In this document: piece by piece, positions 6,608-13,946 of the stretch | Layout: each line of letters opens with the position of its first letter | Position numbering within the stretch: the stretch's first letter is position 1 | DNA from: Tateyamaria sp. | GTDB lineage: Bacteria > Pseudomonadota > Alphaproteobacteria > Rhodobacterales > Rhodobacteraceae | Reading direction: 5' to 3' | Assembly: GCA_018668195.1 (NCBI GenBank) | Contig: JABITU010000210.1 | Coordinates: forward strand, 1 to 16,279 | Length of the DNA stretch: 16,279 nucleotides | The notes under the pieces: model-generated | What the model was told of the DNA's origin: nothing | Seen by the model: the letters and a program-made list of their open reading frames with translations, nothing else | Database searches by the model: none | Translations under genes and position numbers: made by a program

Positions 6608-7866
6608 CAATCAACTTTTCCAAAGATTACGCTGGCATTTGTCCCACCAAACCCAAAGCTATTGGACAGCGCGTAATCAACCTTGCGCTCACGCTTGGCA
6701 TTTGGCGCGAGATCAACGGGCGTCTCAACAGCTGGGTTATCCAAGTTGATCGTCGGCGGACACACCTGATCCCGAATGGCCAGGATCGAGAATATCGCCT
6801 CGATCGCACCGGCAGCCCCCAACAAATGACCCGTGGATGACTTGGTCGATGACATCGTGACATTTGCGGCATGATCACCCAGCAAACGTTCAACCGCTCC
6901 AAGTTCAATGGTATCAGCCATCGTCGATGTGCCGTGCGCGTTGATATAGTCAATGTCAGATGGCTCAAGACCGGCATTGCGCAAAGCTGCACGCATCGAC
7001 CGCTCTCCCCCTTCGCCATCCTCGGACGGCGCGGTGATGTGATAGGCATCTCCCGACAGCCCGTATCCCTTGACCTCGGCATAGATCTTTGCACCGCGCG
7101 CAACCGCGTGCTCATATTCCTCAAGCACCACGATGCCCGCGCCTTCGCCCATGACGAATCCGTCACGATCTGCGTCATAGGGTCGGCTGGCTGCTTTGGG
7201 ATCATCAGCACGCTTGGTCGACAAAGCCTTGCAGGCATTGAACCCCGCAATTCCAATCTTACAAATTGCCGCCTCAGCACCGCCTGCGATCATCACGTCT
7301 GCATCACCGTGCTGGATCAAACGACTGGCATCACCAATAGCATGCGCACCCGTGGAGCACGCCGTCACCACCGAGTGGTTCGGCCCCTTAAACCCATAAC
7401 GGATCGACACTTGGCCTGAAATTAGGTTGATAAGCGCACCCGGCACAAAAAACGGCGACACGCGGCGCGGTCCCTTGGACTCCATCATCACCGCAGTATT
7501 GGCGATAGAGTTAAGCCCACCAATCCCAGACCCGATCAGAACGCCAGTGCGCTCTAGGCTCTCGCGATCCTCAGGCATCCAGCCTGCGTCTTCAACAGCC
7601 TGCTGAGCGGCTGCCAGTCCAAACATGATAAATGTATCGACCTTGCGCTGTTCTTTCGGTGCCATGTAGGTGTCGGCATTGAATGTCCCGTCTGCCCCAT
7701 CACCCAAAGGTACCTCACAGGCATATGTGGTGGTTAAGCCTTCGGGATCGAAACCCGTTATAGCGCCAGCACCAGACTGACCATCTAGAATTCGGGTCCA
7801 ACTTGTTTCGACCCCATCAGCCAACGGGGTCACGAGACCCAGACCTGTCACAACCACTCTGCGCAT
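6607..7866 (-). CDS. fabF: Beta-ketoacyl-ACP synthase II (KAS II)
   Basis: A 419-residue condensing enzyme that elongates acyl-ACP with malonyl-ACP in cytoplasmic type II fatty-acid synthesis. The Cys-His-His triad is complete: C170 in VVTACSTGAH, H311 in NAHGTSTM and H347 in STGHLLGAAG. The N-terminus RRVVVTGLGLVTPL and C-terminal SNSFGFGGTN are diagnostic, and the Cys-His-His triad separates it from the FabH type. Length is normal. The ATG at 7866 is preceded by AAGGGGG nine bases upstream. It lies downstream of acpP but a good intrinsic terminator separates them, so fabF-mltG probably also has its own promoter at 7867-8018. Confidence 0.96.
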   Translation of the reverse strand: MRRVVVTGLGLVTPLADGVETSWTRILDGQSGAGAITGFDPEGLTTTYACEVPLGDGADGTFNADTYMAPKEQRKVDTFIMFGLAAAQQAVEDAGWMPEDRESLERTGVLIGSGIGGLNSIANTAVMMESKGPRRVSPFFVPGALINLISGQVSIRYGFKGPNHSVVTACSTGAHAIGDASRLIQHGDADVMIAGGAEAAICKIGIAGFNACKALSTKRADDPKAASRPYDADRDGFVMGEGAGIVVLEEYEHAVARGAKIYAEVKGYGLSGDAYHITAPSEDGEGGERSMRAALRNAGLEPSDIDYINAHGTSTMADTIELGAVERLLGDHAANVTMSSTKSSTGHLLGAAGAIEAIFSILAIRDQVCPPTINLDNPAVETPVDLAPNAKRERKVDYALSNSFGFGGTNASVIFGKVD

Positions 7867-7953
7867 GTGCTCATGCCCCCTTATTATCCTCTAGGGTCAT
7901 ACCGCGCGGAGCCAGCTCAGTTCAAGCCCCGACCAACGCTGCAAGACAGTCGC

Positions 7954-7990
7954 TTACAACGTGTAACAACTGCTATTGCACGACAAACAA
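7954..7990 (-). promoter_or_regulatory. Candidate fabF promoter with overlapping dyad
   Basis: On the minus strand TTGTTT (7985-7990) and TTACAC (7961-7966) are separated by 18 bases and lie just downstream of the acpP terminator, where a fabF promoter is needed. A 13-base dyad TTACA-ACG-TGTAA (7954-7966) covers the -10 hexamer and could be an operator. Neither hexamer is close to consensus, so this is tentative. Confidence 0.3.
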
Positions 7991-8018
7991 TCGCGTTTGC
8001 CTGCAAAAGATCCGGTTG

Positions 8019-8052
8019 AAATAAAAAAGCGCCCCTTCGCAAGAAAGGACGC
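8019..8052 (-). terminator. Intrinsic terminator downstream of acpP
   Basis: On the minus strand GCGTCCTTTC-TTGC-GAAGGGGCGC forms a 10-pair stem (two G-U pairs) at 8029-8052, followed directly by TTTTTTATTT (8019-8028). It lies 27 bases after the acpP stop. This is a textbook rho-independent structure and explains how the very abundant acpP message can be separated from fabF. Confidence 0.85.
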
Positions 8053-8078
8053 CACTGTTCAAACCGATTTAACGCAGC

Positions 8079-8312
8079 TTACGAAGCTTTGGTTATGAAG
8101 CCAACTGCATCGCCAAAGGTCTGGATTGTTTCGGCAGCATCATCAGGGATTTCAATGCCGAACTCTTCTTCAAAGGCCATGACCAATTCAACGGTGTCCA
8201 AGCTGTCTGCGCCAAGATCATCAATAAACGAAGCCGTGTCCGTCACTTTTGCCTCTTCTACGCCCAAGTGTTCTACAACGATCTTTTTTACGCGGTCCGC
8301 GATGTCGCTCAT
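8079..8312 (-). CDS. acpP: Acyl carrier protein
   Basis: A 77-residue acidic carrier that holds growing acyl chains on a phosphopantetheine arm. The attachment serine is S37 in the invariant GADSLDTVE motif, and [11 protein letters not shown] forms the recognition helix region. Length and charge are typical of alphaproteobacterial AcpP. The ATG at 8312 is chosen because it gives the standard [12 protein letters not shown] start and follows a GAGGA site; an open frame extends upstream to 8435 but its extra residues match nothing. It sits between fabG and fabF, with its own likely promoter (8461-8488), a long leader carrying a perfect palindrome, and a terminator directly after it. Confidence 0.97.
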   Translation of the reverse strand: MSDIADRVKKIVVEHLGVEEAKVTDTASFIDDLGADSLDTVELVMAFEEEFGIEIPDDAAETIQTFGDAVGFITKAS

Positions 8313-8413
8313 AAAGCTGTCCTCATTCTTCCGGGGCGTATTTCGCGCACCCAAGTGTTGTCCCCGATAGTGTCTGGGGCTCTGGTCTTGCCCTTTGGGG
8401 CGGTGAAAACTCG

Positions 8414-8439
8414 CGGTTTGAATACATGTATTCAAACCG
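8414..8439. repeat. Perfect 26-bp palindrome in the fabG-acpP intergenic region
   Basis: CGGTTTGAATACA followed by TGTATTCAAACCG is an exact inverted repeat with no spacer, lying about 100 bases upstream of the acpP start and 80 bases after the fabG stop. As DNA it could be an operator for a dimeric regulator; as RNA it would fold an 11-pair stem with a CAUG loop. No T run directly follows on either strand (GCGAGTTTT on the minus strand is the nearest), so it is a poor standard terminator. A 26-base perfect palindrome is very unlikely by chance. Confidence 0.9.
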
Positions 8440-8460
8440 AAAGAGAGATGATCTGCGCCG

Positions 8461-8488
8461 CCTATAGCATAAACTACGACTATGGCAA
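8461..8488 (-). promoter_or_regulatory. Candidate acpP promoter
   Basis: On the minus strand TTGCCA (8483-8488) and TATAGG (8461-8466) are 16 bases apart, in the gap after fabG. Transcription would start near 8454, placing the 26-bp palindrome about 15-40 bases into the leader. The hexamers match the sigma-70 type moderately well. Confidence 0.45.
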
Positions 8489-8518
8489 TACCAGAGACAA
8501 AGCAGGCGTGAACGCCCG

Positions 8519-9256
8519 TCAGAGCATTGCCATACCGCCATTCACATGAAGCGTGGTGCCGGTGACATAAGCTGACTCTGCGCTGGCAAGATACAGAACG
8601 GCGGATGCGATCTCATGGGCTTCTCCCATCCGACCAGCCGGGATTTGGGCCATGATACCAGCCTTCTGATCATCGCTCAGCTTATCCGTCATTGCCGTCG
8701 CGATAAATCCCGGAGCGATTGCATTAACAGTGATCCCACGGCTTGCCACCTCATATGCCAAGCTTTTGGACATGCCCACCAAGCCGGCTTTTGACGCCGC
8801 ATAATTGGCCTGACCCGGATTTCCGGTCGCACCGACAATTGAGCTGATATTGACGATCCGGCCCCAACGCGCCTTCATCATGCCGCGCATCACGCCCTTG
8901 CACAGTTTAAATGTGGCAGTCAGGTTAACGTCGATCACCGATTGCCATTCATCATCCGACATCCGCATAAACAGGTTATCCCGCGTGATGCCGGCATTGT
9001 TGACTAGGATGTCGACCGACCCCATTGCTGCCGTGGCTTTTTTGGGTAAAGCTTCAACAGCCGCCATATCGCTCAGGTTACACGGAAGCACATGCGCACG
9101 ATCTCCCAGTTCGCCCGCCAGTGCCTCCAGCGGGTCAACACGTGTACCACTTAGCCCGACGGTCGCGCCCGCCCCGTGCAACGTCCGAGCAATGTCGGCA
9201 CCAATGCCGCCCGATGCGCCGGTTACAAGCGCGGTCTTTCCAGTCAGATCAAACAT
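8519..9256 (-). CDS. fabG: 3-oxoacyl-ACP reductase
   Basis: A 245-residue short-chain dehydrogenase that reduces beta-ketoacyl-ACP with NADPH in fatty-acid elongation. The Rossmann motif TGASGGIG is at 12-19, NNAG at 86-89, and the catalytic set N111, S139, Y152, K156 (Y-A-A-S-K) is complete. [10 protein letters not shown] and the C-terminal [14 protein letters not shown] are typical of FabG. The ATG at 9256 gives the standard [13 protein letters not shown] start and is preceded by GAGGAAAGAG; a TTG at 9274 would add six unmatched residues. It lies between fabD and acpP in the conserved order, but a 293-base gap separates it from fabD. Confidence 0.96.
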   Translation of the reverse strand: MFDLTGKTALVTGASGGIGADIARTLHGAGATVGLSGTRVDPLEALAGELGDRAHVLPCNLSDMAAVEALPKKATAAMGSVDILVNNAGITRDNLFMRMSDDEWQSVIDVNLTATFKLCKGVMRGMMKARWGRIVNISSIVGATGNPGQANYAASKAGLVGMSKSLAYEVASRGITVNAIAPGFIATAMTDKLSDDQKAGIMAQIPAGRMGEAHEIASAVLYLASAESAYVTGTTLHVNGGMAML

Positions 9257-9308
9257 CCAGATCTCTTTCCTCAAGTTTCGGCGACGTCCGTCCTGGCGCC
9301 TGCCAAGT

Positions 9309-9530
9309 TCAAGTTGTCATCTTTGGCGGCCTACCGATAGCCACCTCAAGCGTAAATATTGATAGCGGGCAACGTGCCTCAAAGCGGGTCTTTAATAACT
9401 TTGCACGCCAGCCTAGCATAAGAAACGCGCCTACAATTGATGTGGCCGCATACATCGGCTCAAACATATCCAACAAAAACCGCATACGGACGGCCAAAGG
9501 TGCTGGCCCCAACAAACGGCCCAAATGCAT
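9309..9530 (-). CDS. Possible small hydrophobic protein between fabD and fabG
   Basis: An open frame of 73 residues starts at ATG 9530, 19 bases after the fabD stop, and ends 52 bases before fabG. It begins MHLGRLLGPAPLAVRM and has a hydrophobic segment, YAATSIVGAFLMLGW, at about residues 27-41 followed by basic residues, as in a single-span membrane protein. I recognise no family. The ribosome binding site is weak (TTAAGTGAC). It fills an otherwise empty gap in a compact operon on the same strand, which is the main argument for it. It could equally be a chance frame in a leader or in decayed sequence. Confidence 0.3.
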   Translation of the reverse strand: MHLGRLLGPAPLAVRMRFLLDMFEPMYAATSIVGAFLMLGWRAKLLKTRFEARCPLSIFTLEVAIGRPPKMTT

Positions 9531-9549
9531 GTCACTTAATGCAGCCAAG

Positions 9550-10482
9550 TCAGGCCTCCAGCACCGCTTTGACATCTGTCGGCATGCCAAGGGCGCGCGT
9601 CGCTACAGACCGGTCGATGCGACGGACCATGCCCGACAGTGCCTTGCCTGCGCCGATCTCCCAAATCTCGGTCACCCCCTGACCCGCCATCCACGCCACG
9701 CTTTCGCGCCAGCGCACGGCACCTGTGATCTGCTCAACCAACAGCGCGCGCAATTCGGTTGGGTCACTGCACGCTTGGGCGCGCACATTCGGAACGACCG
9801 GCACAGTTGGCACGCCAAACGACACGTCACTCAGTGCTTTGTCCATTACATCAGCCGCAGGCGCCATCAAAGCGCAGTGAAACGGAGCAGACACCGGCAG
9901 CATCACAGCCCGCTTGGCACCACGCGCCTTGGCAAGTTCAACGGCCCGCTCGACCGCAGCCTTGTGTCCAGACACCACAACCTGACCCGGATCATTGTCA
10001 TTGGCCGCCTCGCACACATCTCCTTGCGCCGCATCATTTGCAACATCGCGCACAGCCGCAAAATCCAGTCCCAGCAACGCCGCCATTGCCCCCAAACCGA
10101 CTGGCACAGCCTCTTGCATCGCTATGCCCCTGATCCGCAACAGACGCGCAGTATCAGCAAGGCTCAACACCCCGGCTGCACACAGCGCCGAATATTCACC
10201 CAATGAGTGACCCGCCACGAATGACGCACGCTCCATGCCAATACCCTCGGCCTCAAGCGCACGCACCGCCGCAATCGATGTGGCCATCAGCGCGGGCTGC
10301 GCGTTCTGTGTCAGGGTCAATGTATCCAAATCACCTTCCCAGATCAGATCGCTTAGCGGTTCGCCCAGCGCATCATCGACTTCCTCGAACACGGCCCGTG
10401 CTTCGGGATAGGCTTCCGCCAGATCTTTGCCCATACCAATGGTTTGGGCACCCTGTCCTGGAAATACAAATGCAACGCTCAC
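9550..10482 (-). CDS. fabD: Malonyl-CoA:ACP transacylase
   Basis: A 310-residue enzyme that transfers malonyl from CoA to ACP, committing it to fatty-acid synthesis. The nucleophile is S93 in GHSLGEY, the partner His is H202 in PVSAPFHCALM, the arginine that binds the malonyl carboxylate is R118 in RIRG, and the oxyanion Gln is in FPGQGAQ near residue 10. Length is normal. It starts with GTG at 10482, only six bases after a near-perfect AAGGAGGGG ribosome binding site, and no better ATG exists. It is the first gene of the minus-strand fab cluster and is divergent from the cytochrome gene at 10667, so the 184-base gap must hold promoters for both. Confidence 0.96.
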   Translation of the reverse strand: MSVAFVFPGQGAQTIGMGKDLAEAYPEARAVFEEVDDALGEPLSDLIWEGDLDTLTLTQNAQPALMATSIAAVRALEAEGIGMERASFVAGHSLGEYSALCAAGVLSLADTARLLRIRGIAMQEAVPVGLGAMAALLGLDFAAVRDVANDAAQGDVCEAANDNDPGQVVVSGHKAAVERAVELAKARGAKRAVMLPVSAPFHCALMAPAADVMDKALSDVSFGVPTVPVVPNVRAQACSDPTELRALLVEQITGAVRWRESVAWMAGQGVTEIWEIGAGKALSGMVRRIDRSVATRALGMPTDVKAVLEA

Positions 10483-10587
10483 GTCTTGCCCCTCCTTGAG
10501 GTGGTGTTTTCATGTTTCAGTCGGTGTAAAGCGCAGACGACGCCCAAGCAAGGCACTGCCGCACGACGACTGTGCGTGAATTGCCGA

Positions 10588-10615
10588 TTGTTTCTAAAAT
10601 CGAACGGCTCATAAT
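10588..10615 (+). promoter_or_regulatory. Candidate promoter for the cytochrome b561-YceI gene
   Basis: TTGTTT (10588-10593) and CATAAT (10610-10615) are separated by 16 bases, 52 bases before the ATG at 10667. CGATT and AATCG arms (10585-10602) overlap the -35 and may form an operator. A fabD promoter must lie in the same gap on the other strand, but I see only weak candidates. Confidence 0.4.
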
Positions 10616-10666
10616 TGGCCGACAGACATACCCACGCTCCATGGCTAAACAACCGAGGTTTCAGAA

Positions 10667-11881
10667 ATGACCACTTCCAATACCACCGACCGCTATGGAT
10701 CCGTTGCCAAATCGTTTCATTGGCTGATGGCACTTTTGATTTTGACCCTTATCCCCATGGGGCTCATTGCCAACGCTTTGCCCTACGACTCATCCCAACA
10801 ATTGGCGCAAAAAGCGTTCGTTTTTTCGCTGCACAAAACACTGGGTGTAACGGCATTTTTTGTGGCGTTGGCCCGGATCGGCTGGGCACTTGGCCAACCT
10901 AAGCCCGGCTTGCTGCACCCCGATCGCAAACTGGAAAGTTTGGCAGCTGAAACCATACACTGGCTACTCTATGGCAGTCTCGTCGCTGTTCCACTCAGCG
11001 GATGGATTCATCACGCAGCAACCACTGGTTTTGCACCGATCTGGTGGCCATTTGGACAAAACCTGCCTTTGGTGCCTAAATCCGAGAGCCTTGCAGCCAC
11101 TTTTGCGGGTGGACATTGGGTGCTGACCAAAGTGTTGGCATTGTCGATTTCCCTGCATATCGCAGGTGCTCTTAAACACCACATTATCGACAAGGACATG
11201 ACGTTACGTCGTATGTGGTTCGGCAACCCTGCTTTGCCGGAAACCCACAGCACCCACAAACACACTGGCCCACTTGCTGCTGCTCTCACCATATGGATCT
11301 TGGCTTTGTCCGGTGGCGCAGCGCTTGGTGTTTACGCTCCGCATGGTGTCCATATCAAGGCCGCTGAACTGAAAGCCGTGCAATCGGACTGGCAGGTGCA
11401 AGAGGGCACACTTTCCATAGCTGTTGTCCAAATGGGGGCCGAAGTCACTGGCACCTTTGCAGATTGGACAGCAGCGATCAGCTTTGACGAAACCGTGACC
11501 GACGGCGTCGCTGGAGACGTGGACGTAACGGTTGCTATCGGTTCTCTGACCCTGGGTGCAGTGACCGATCAAGCCATGGGGGCTGACTATTTCGATTTGG
11601 CCGAATTTCCAACTGCACGTTTTCTGGCTGATATTGTGCAGGTAAGCGACGTTTACGTAGCCAAAGGCACCCTAACCATCAAAGACCAAAGCGTTCAGAT
11701 TAGCTTACCCTTTAACTTGTCGCTAGACGGCGACACCGCGACAGTGAACGGCAGCTTATCCGTTGACAGGCTTGCCTTCGGTATTGGCACGAATATGGCC
11801 GATGAAGCATCGCTGATGTTCAATGTCGGTATAACTGTTGCGCTCACTGCAACACGTGCAGCGCCAGTATCGGACCAGTAA
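10667..11881 (+). CDS. Cytochrome b561 domain fused to a YceI domain
   Basis: A 404-residue fusion. Residues 1 to about 190 are a prokaryotic cytochrome b561: four membrane helices with candidate heme histidines H18 (SFHWLM), H56 (LHKTLG), H98 (TIHWLL) and H164 (SLHIAG), suggesting two b hemes that move electrons between quinol and a periplasmic or membrane acceptor. A fifth hydrophobic helix at about 202-223 leads into a YceI lipocalin-like beta barrel (about 235-395), recognised from TGTFADWTAAISFD, DYFDLAEFPTARF and the barrel strands up to FGIGTNM. YceI proteins bind isoprenoid quinone-like lipids. The ATG follows GAGG at a normal distance. The fusion suggests quinone handling at the periplasmic face; the physiological role is not known. 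Confidence 0.9.
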   Translation: MTTSNTTDRYGSVAKSFHWLMALLILTLIPMGLIANALPYDSSQQLAQKAFVFSLHKTLGVTAFFVALARIGWALGQPKPGLLHPDRKLESLAAETIHWLLYGSLVAVPLSGWIHHAATTGFAPIWWPFGQNLPLVPKSESLAATFAGGHWVLTKVLALSISLHIAGALKHHIIDKDMTLRRMWFGNPALPETHSTHKHTGPLAAALTIWILALSGGAALGVYAPHGVHIKAAELKAVQSDWQVQEGTLSIAVVQMGAEVTGTFADWTAAISFDETVTDGVAGDVDVTVAIGSLTLGAVTDQAMGADYFDLAEFPTARFLADIVQVSDVYVAKGTLTIKDQSVQISLPFNLSLDGDTATVNGSLSVDRLAFGIGTNMADEASLMFNVGITVALTATRAAPVSDQ

Positions 11882-12036
11882 GACGCTAGGCGGAATATTT
11901 CACCCATCAAACTGTTTCTTATTCACAGAATTAGCCAAAACACACAGGAATCATCTAACCCTAGCAAAGTATTTTCGATAATGCGCTAGCTTAGTGCGCT
12001 GAAATAAATATACAATATTACTACTAAATGTTTAGT

Positions 12037-12066
12037 TTGACAGGTTGGAAAATTTGCGCCTATCGT
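12037..12066 (+). promoter_or_regulatory. Probable promoter of the glycerol-type ABC transporter operon
   Basis: A perfect TTGACA (12037-12042) and TATCGT (12061-12066) lie 18 bases apart, with AT-rich sequence upstream (12001-12034). The predicted leader to the ATG at 12117 is about 44 bases and includes the GGGAGGA ribosome binding site. Two inverted ATTTTCGA / TCGAAAAT octamers lie about 100 bases apart around the promoter and may be regulator half-sites; that part is speculative. Confidence 0.5.
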
Positions 12067-12116
12067 TGTACCAGTCGAAAATTCCGGCTCACATAGATTT
12101 TCTGGGAGGAAACAGG

Positions 12117-13850
12117 ATGCGCAAGTATTTACTCTCCGCGACGGCAGTCATTGCTGTCATTGCGGGGCATGGGACTGCCTTAGCCGACACGGCAGCAGCC
12201 CAAAAATGGATTGATCAAGAATTCCAGCCATCAACGCTCAGCAAGGCCGAGCAGATGGCCGAAATGGAATGGTTTATCAATGCGGCCGAGCCATATGCGG
12301 GGATGGAAATCAACGTCCTGTCCGAAGGCATTCCAACGCACGGGTATGAATCCGAAGTATTGACTGACGCCTTTGAGCAAATCACAGGCATCAAGGTCAA
12401 TCACCAGATCCTCGGCGAGGGTGAAGTCGTACAGGCCGTGCAAACGCAGATGCAGACGCAACGCAACCTTTACGATGGGTATGTGAATGATTCCGACCTG
12501 ATCGGGACGCACTCGCGCTTGCAGTTGGCGTATAATCTTACGGAACAGATGGCTGGCGACTGGGCAGCGACAACGTCTCCGACGCTTGATCTGGAAGACT
12601 TCATGGGCATCCAGTTCACAACAGGCCCGGATGGCAATCTGTACCAACTGCCCGATCAACAGTTCGCAAACCTTTACTGGTTCCGCAAGGACTGGTTTGA
12701 CCGCGAGGACCTTCAGGCAGCGTTCAAGGCCAAGTATGGCTATGATCTGGGCGTGCCGGTGAACTGGTCAGCATACGAAGATATTGCCGAGTTCTTTTCC
12801 GAAGATGTCAAGGAAATCGACGGAACAGCAATCTACGGCCACATGGACTATGGCAAACGCGCGCCTGACCTTGGCTGGCGGATGACAGACGCTTGGCTTT
12901 CGATGGCTGGCGCCGGTTCGGTGGGTGAACCCAACGGTATTCCGATCGATGAATGGGGCATTCGTATGGAAGCGGGTTCGTGCAACCCTGCTGGTGCGTC
13001 TGTATCGCGTGGCGGTGCGGCCAATGGCCCTGCGGCGGTCTATGCGATCCGCAAGTGGGACGAATGGCTGCGCGCCTACGCTCCTCCGGGGGCTGCGTCC
13101 TATGACTTTTACCAGTCGCTGCCTGCGCTTGCACAAGGCAACGTTGCGCAGCAGATCTTCTGGTATACAGCCTTTACCGCGGACATGGTTAAGCCCAAGT
13201 CCGAAGGCAACAACACGGTTGACGGTGACGGCAATCCATTGTGGCGGATGGCACCCAGCCCCCATGGCCCCTATTGGACCAAGGGGCAAAAGGTTGGCTA
13301 TCAGGACGTTGGATCATGGACATTCCTGAAATCCACACCTAGCGAAAGAGCACAAGCAGCCTGGCTCTATGCCCAGTTCGTAACCTCGAAAACTGTGGAT
13401 GTGAAAAAGTCCCACGTGGGTCTGACCTTTACCCGTGACTCATCGGTCAACCACCAAAGCTTCTCTGAACGTGCTCCAAAATTGGGTGGTTTGGTTGAGT
13501 TCTACCGGTCGCCTGACCGAGTGGCATGGTCGCCAACTGGTATCAACGTGCCTGACTATCCCAAACTGGCACAGATCTGGTGGCAGCAAATTGGTGATGT
13601 GAACTCGGGTGCCTTCACACCGCAACAAGCGATGGATCGTTTGGCAGAAGAGATGGATATCACCATGGCCCGCATGCAGCAGGCAGATGAAGCCGCAGGC
13701 GTCTATGGCGGTTGTGGGCCGCGCCTGAACGAAGAGCGAGATGCCGAGTGGTGGTTCGCCAACGGTGGCGCCAAGCCCAAGCTCGACAACGAAAAGCCGC
13801 AGGGTGAAACCGTCAACTACGACGAACTGGTTGCGCGCTGGAACCAATAA
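12117..13850 (+). CDS. glpV: Glycerol-type ABC transporter substrate-binding protein
   Basis: A 577-residue periplasmic solute-binding protein. A signal peptide runs from MRKYLLSATAVIAVIAG to an ALA cleavage site near residue 23. The mature part has the family 1 fold but is much longer than sugar-binding proteins (about 400-450), as in the GlpV component of the rhizobial GlpSTPQV glycerol importer. Recognisable segments include INVLSEGIPTHGYESEVLTD, LYDGYVNDSDLIGTHSRL and YGGCGPRLNEERDAEWWFA. I chose the ATG at 12117 because GGGAGGA precedes it and a signal peptide begins there; an upstream GTG/TTG start adds unmatched residues. The genes that follow encode two ATPases and a permease. Glycerol is inferred from family resemblance and order; another polyol is possible. 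Confidence 0.8.
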   Translation: MRKYLLSATAVIAVIAGHGTALADTAAAQKWIDQEFQPSTLSKAEQMAEMEWFINAAEPYAGMEINVLSEGIPTHGYESEVLTDAFEQITGIKVNHQILGEGEVVQAVQTQMQTQRNLYDGYVNDSDLIGTHSRLQLAYNLTEQMAGDWAATTSPTLDLEDFMGIQFTTGPDGNLYQLPDQQFANLYWFRKDWFDREDLQAAFKAKYGYDLGVPVNWSAYEDIAEFFSEDVKEIDGTAIYGHMDYGKRAPDLGWRMTDAWLSMAGAGSVGEPNGIPIDEWGIRMEAGSCNPAGASVSRGGAANGPAAVYAIRKWDEWLRAYAPPGAASYDFYQSLPALAQGNVAQQIFWYTAFTADMVKPKSEGNNTVDGDGNPLWRMAPSPHGPYWTKGQKVGYQDVGSWTFLKSTPSERAQAAWLYAQFVTSKTVDVKKSHVGLTFTRDSSVNHQSFSERAPKLGGLVEFYRSPDRVAWSPTGINVPDYPKLAQIWWQQIGDVNSGAFTPQQAMDRLAEEMDITMARMQQADEAAGVYGGCGPRLNEERDAEWWFANGGAKPKLDNEKPQGETVNYDELVARWNQ

Positions 13851-13895
13851 GCAAGATAGGCAGGCTCGACTGACAACTGTCAGGCGGGCCCGCTT

Positions 13896-13928
13896 TGACC
13901 GGCGCGCCTAACACGCGTCGGTTATTTT
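13896..13928 (+). terminator. Intercistronic stem-loop (partial terminator or RNA stabiliser) between glpV and glpS
   Basis: ACCGGCGCG (13898-13906) pairs with CGCGTCGGT (13914-13922) through one G-U pair around the loop CCTAACA, and TATTTT follows. It is preceded by smaller hairpins, CTGAC-AACT-GTCAG at 13869-13882 and the palindrome GCGGGCCCGC at 13884-13893. Such structures after a binding-protein gene commonly reduce transcription of the downstream transporter genes or protect the upstream message. Confidence 0.6.
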
Positions 13929-13946
13929 CATCTGGGGCAAAGACCA

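Noticed and set aside
8313..8435. N-terminal extension of acpP
   Set aside because: The additional 41 residues match nothing in acyl carrier proteins, cross half of the palindrome, and the ATG at 8312 has a proper ribosome binding site.
9025..10206. Long open frame (393 codons) on the plus strand opposite fabG and fabD
   Set aside because: It is antisense to two well-supported genes, has low-complexity Arg/His/Pro/Ser-rich translation with no recognisable motif, and spans the gap between them only by chance in a GC-biased frame.
12045..12116. N-terminal extension of the binding protein upstream of 12117
   Set aside because: It would bury the signal peptide 24 residues into the protein and overlaps the promoter; GGGAGGA directly precedes the ATG at 12117.
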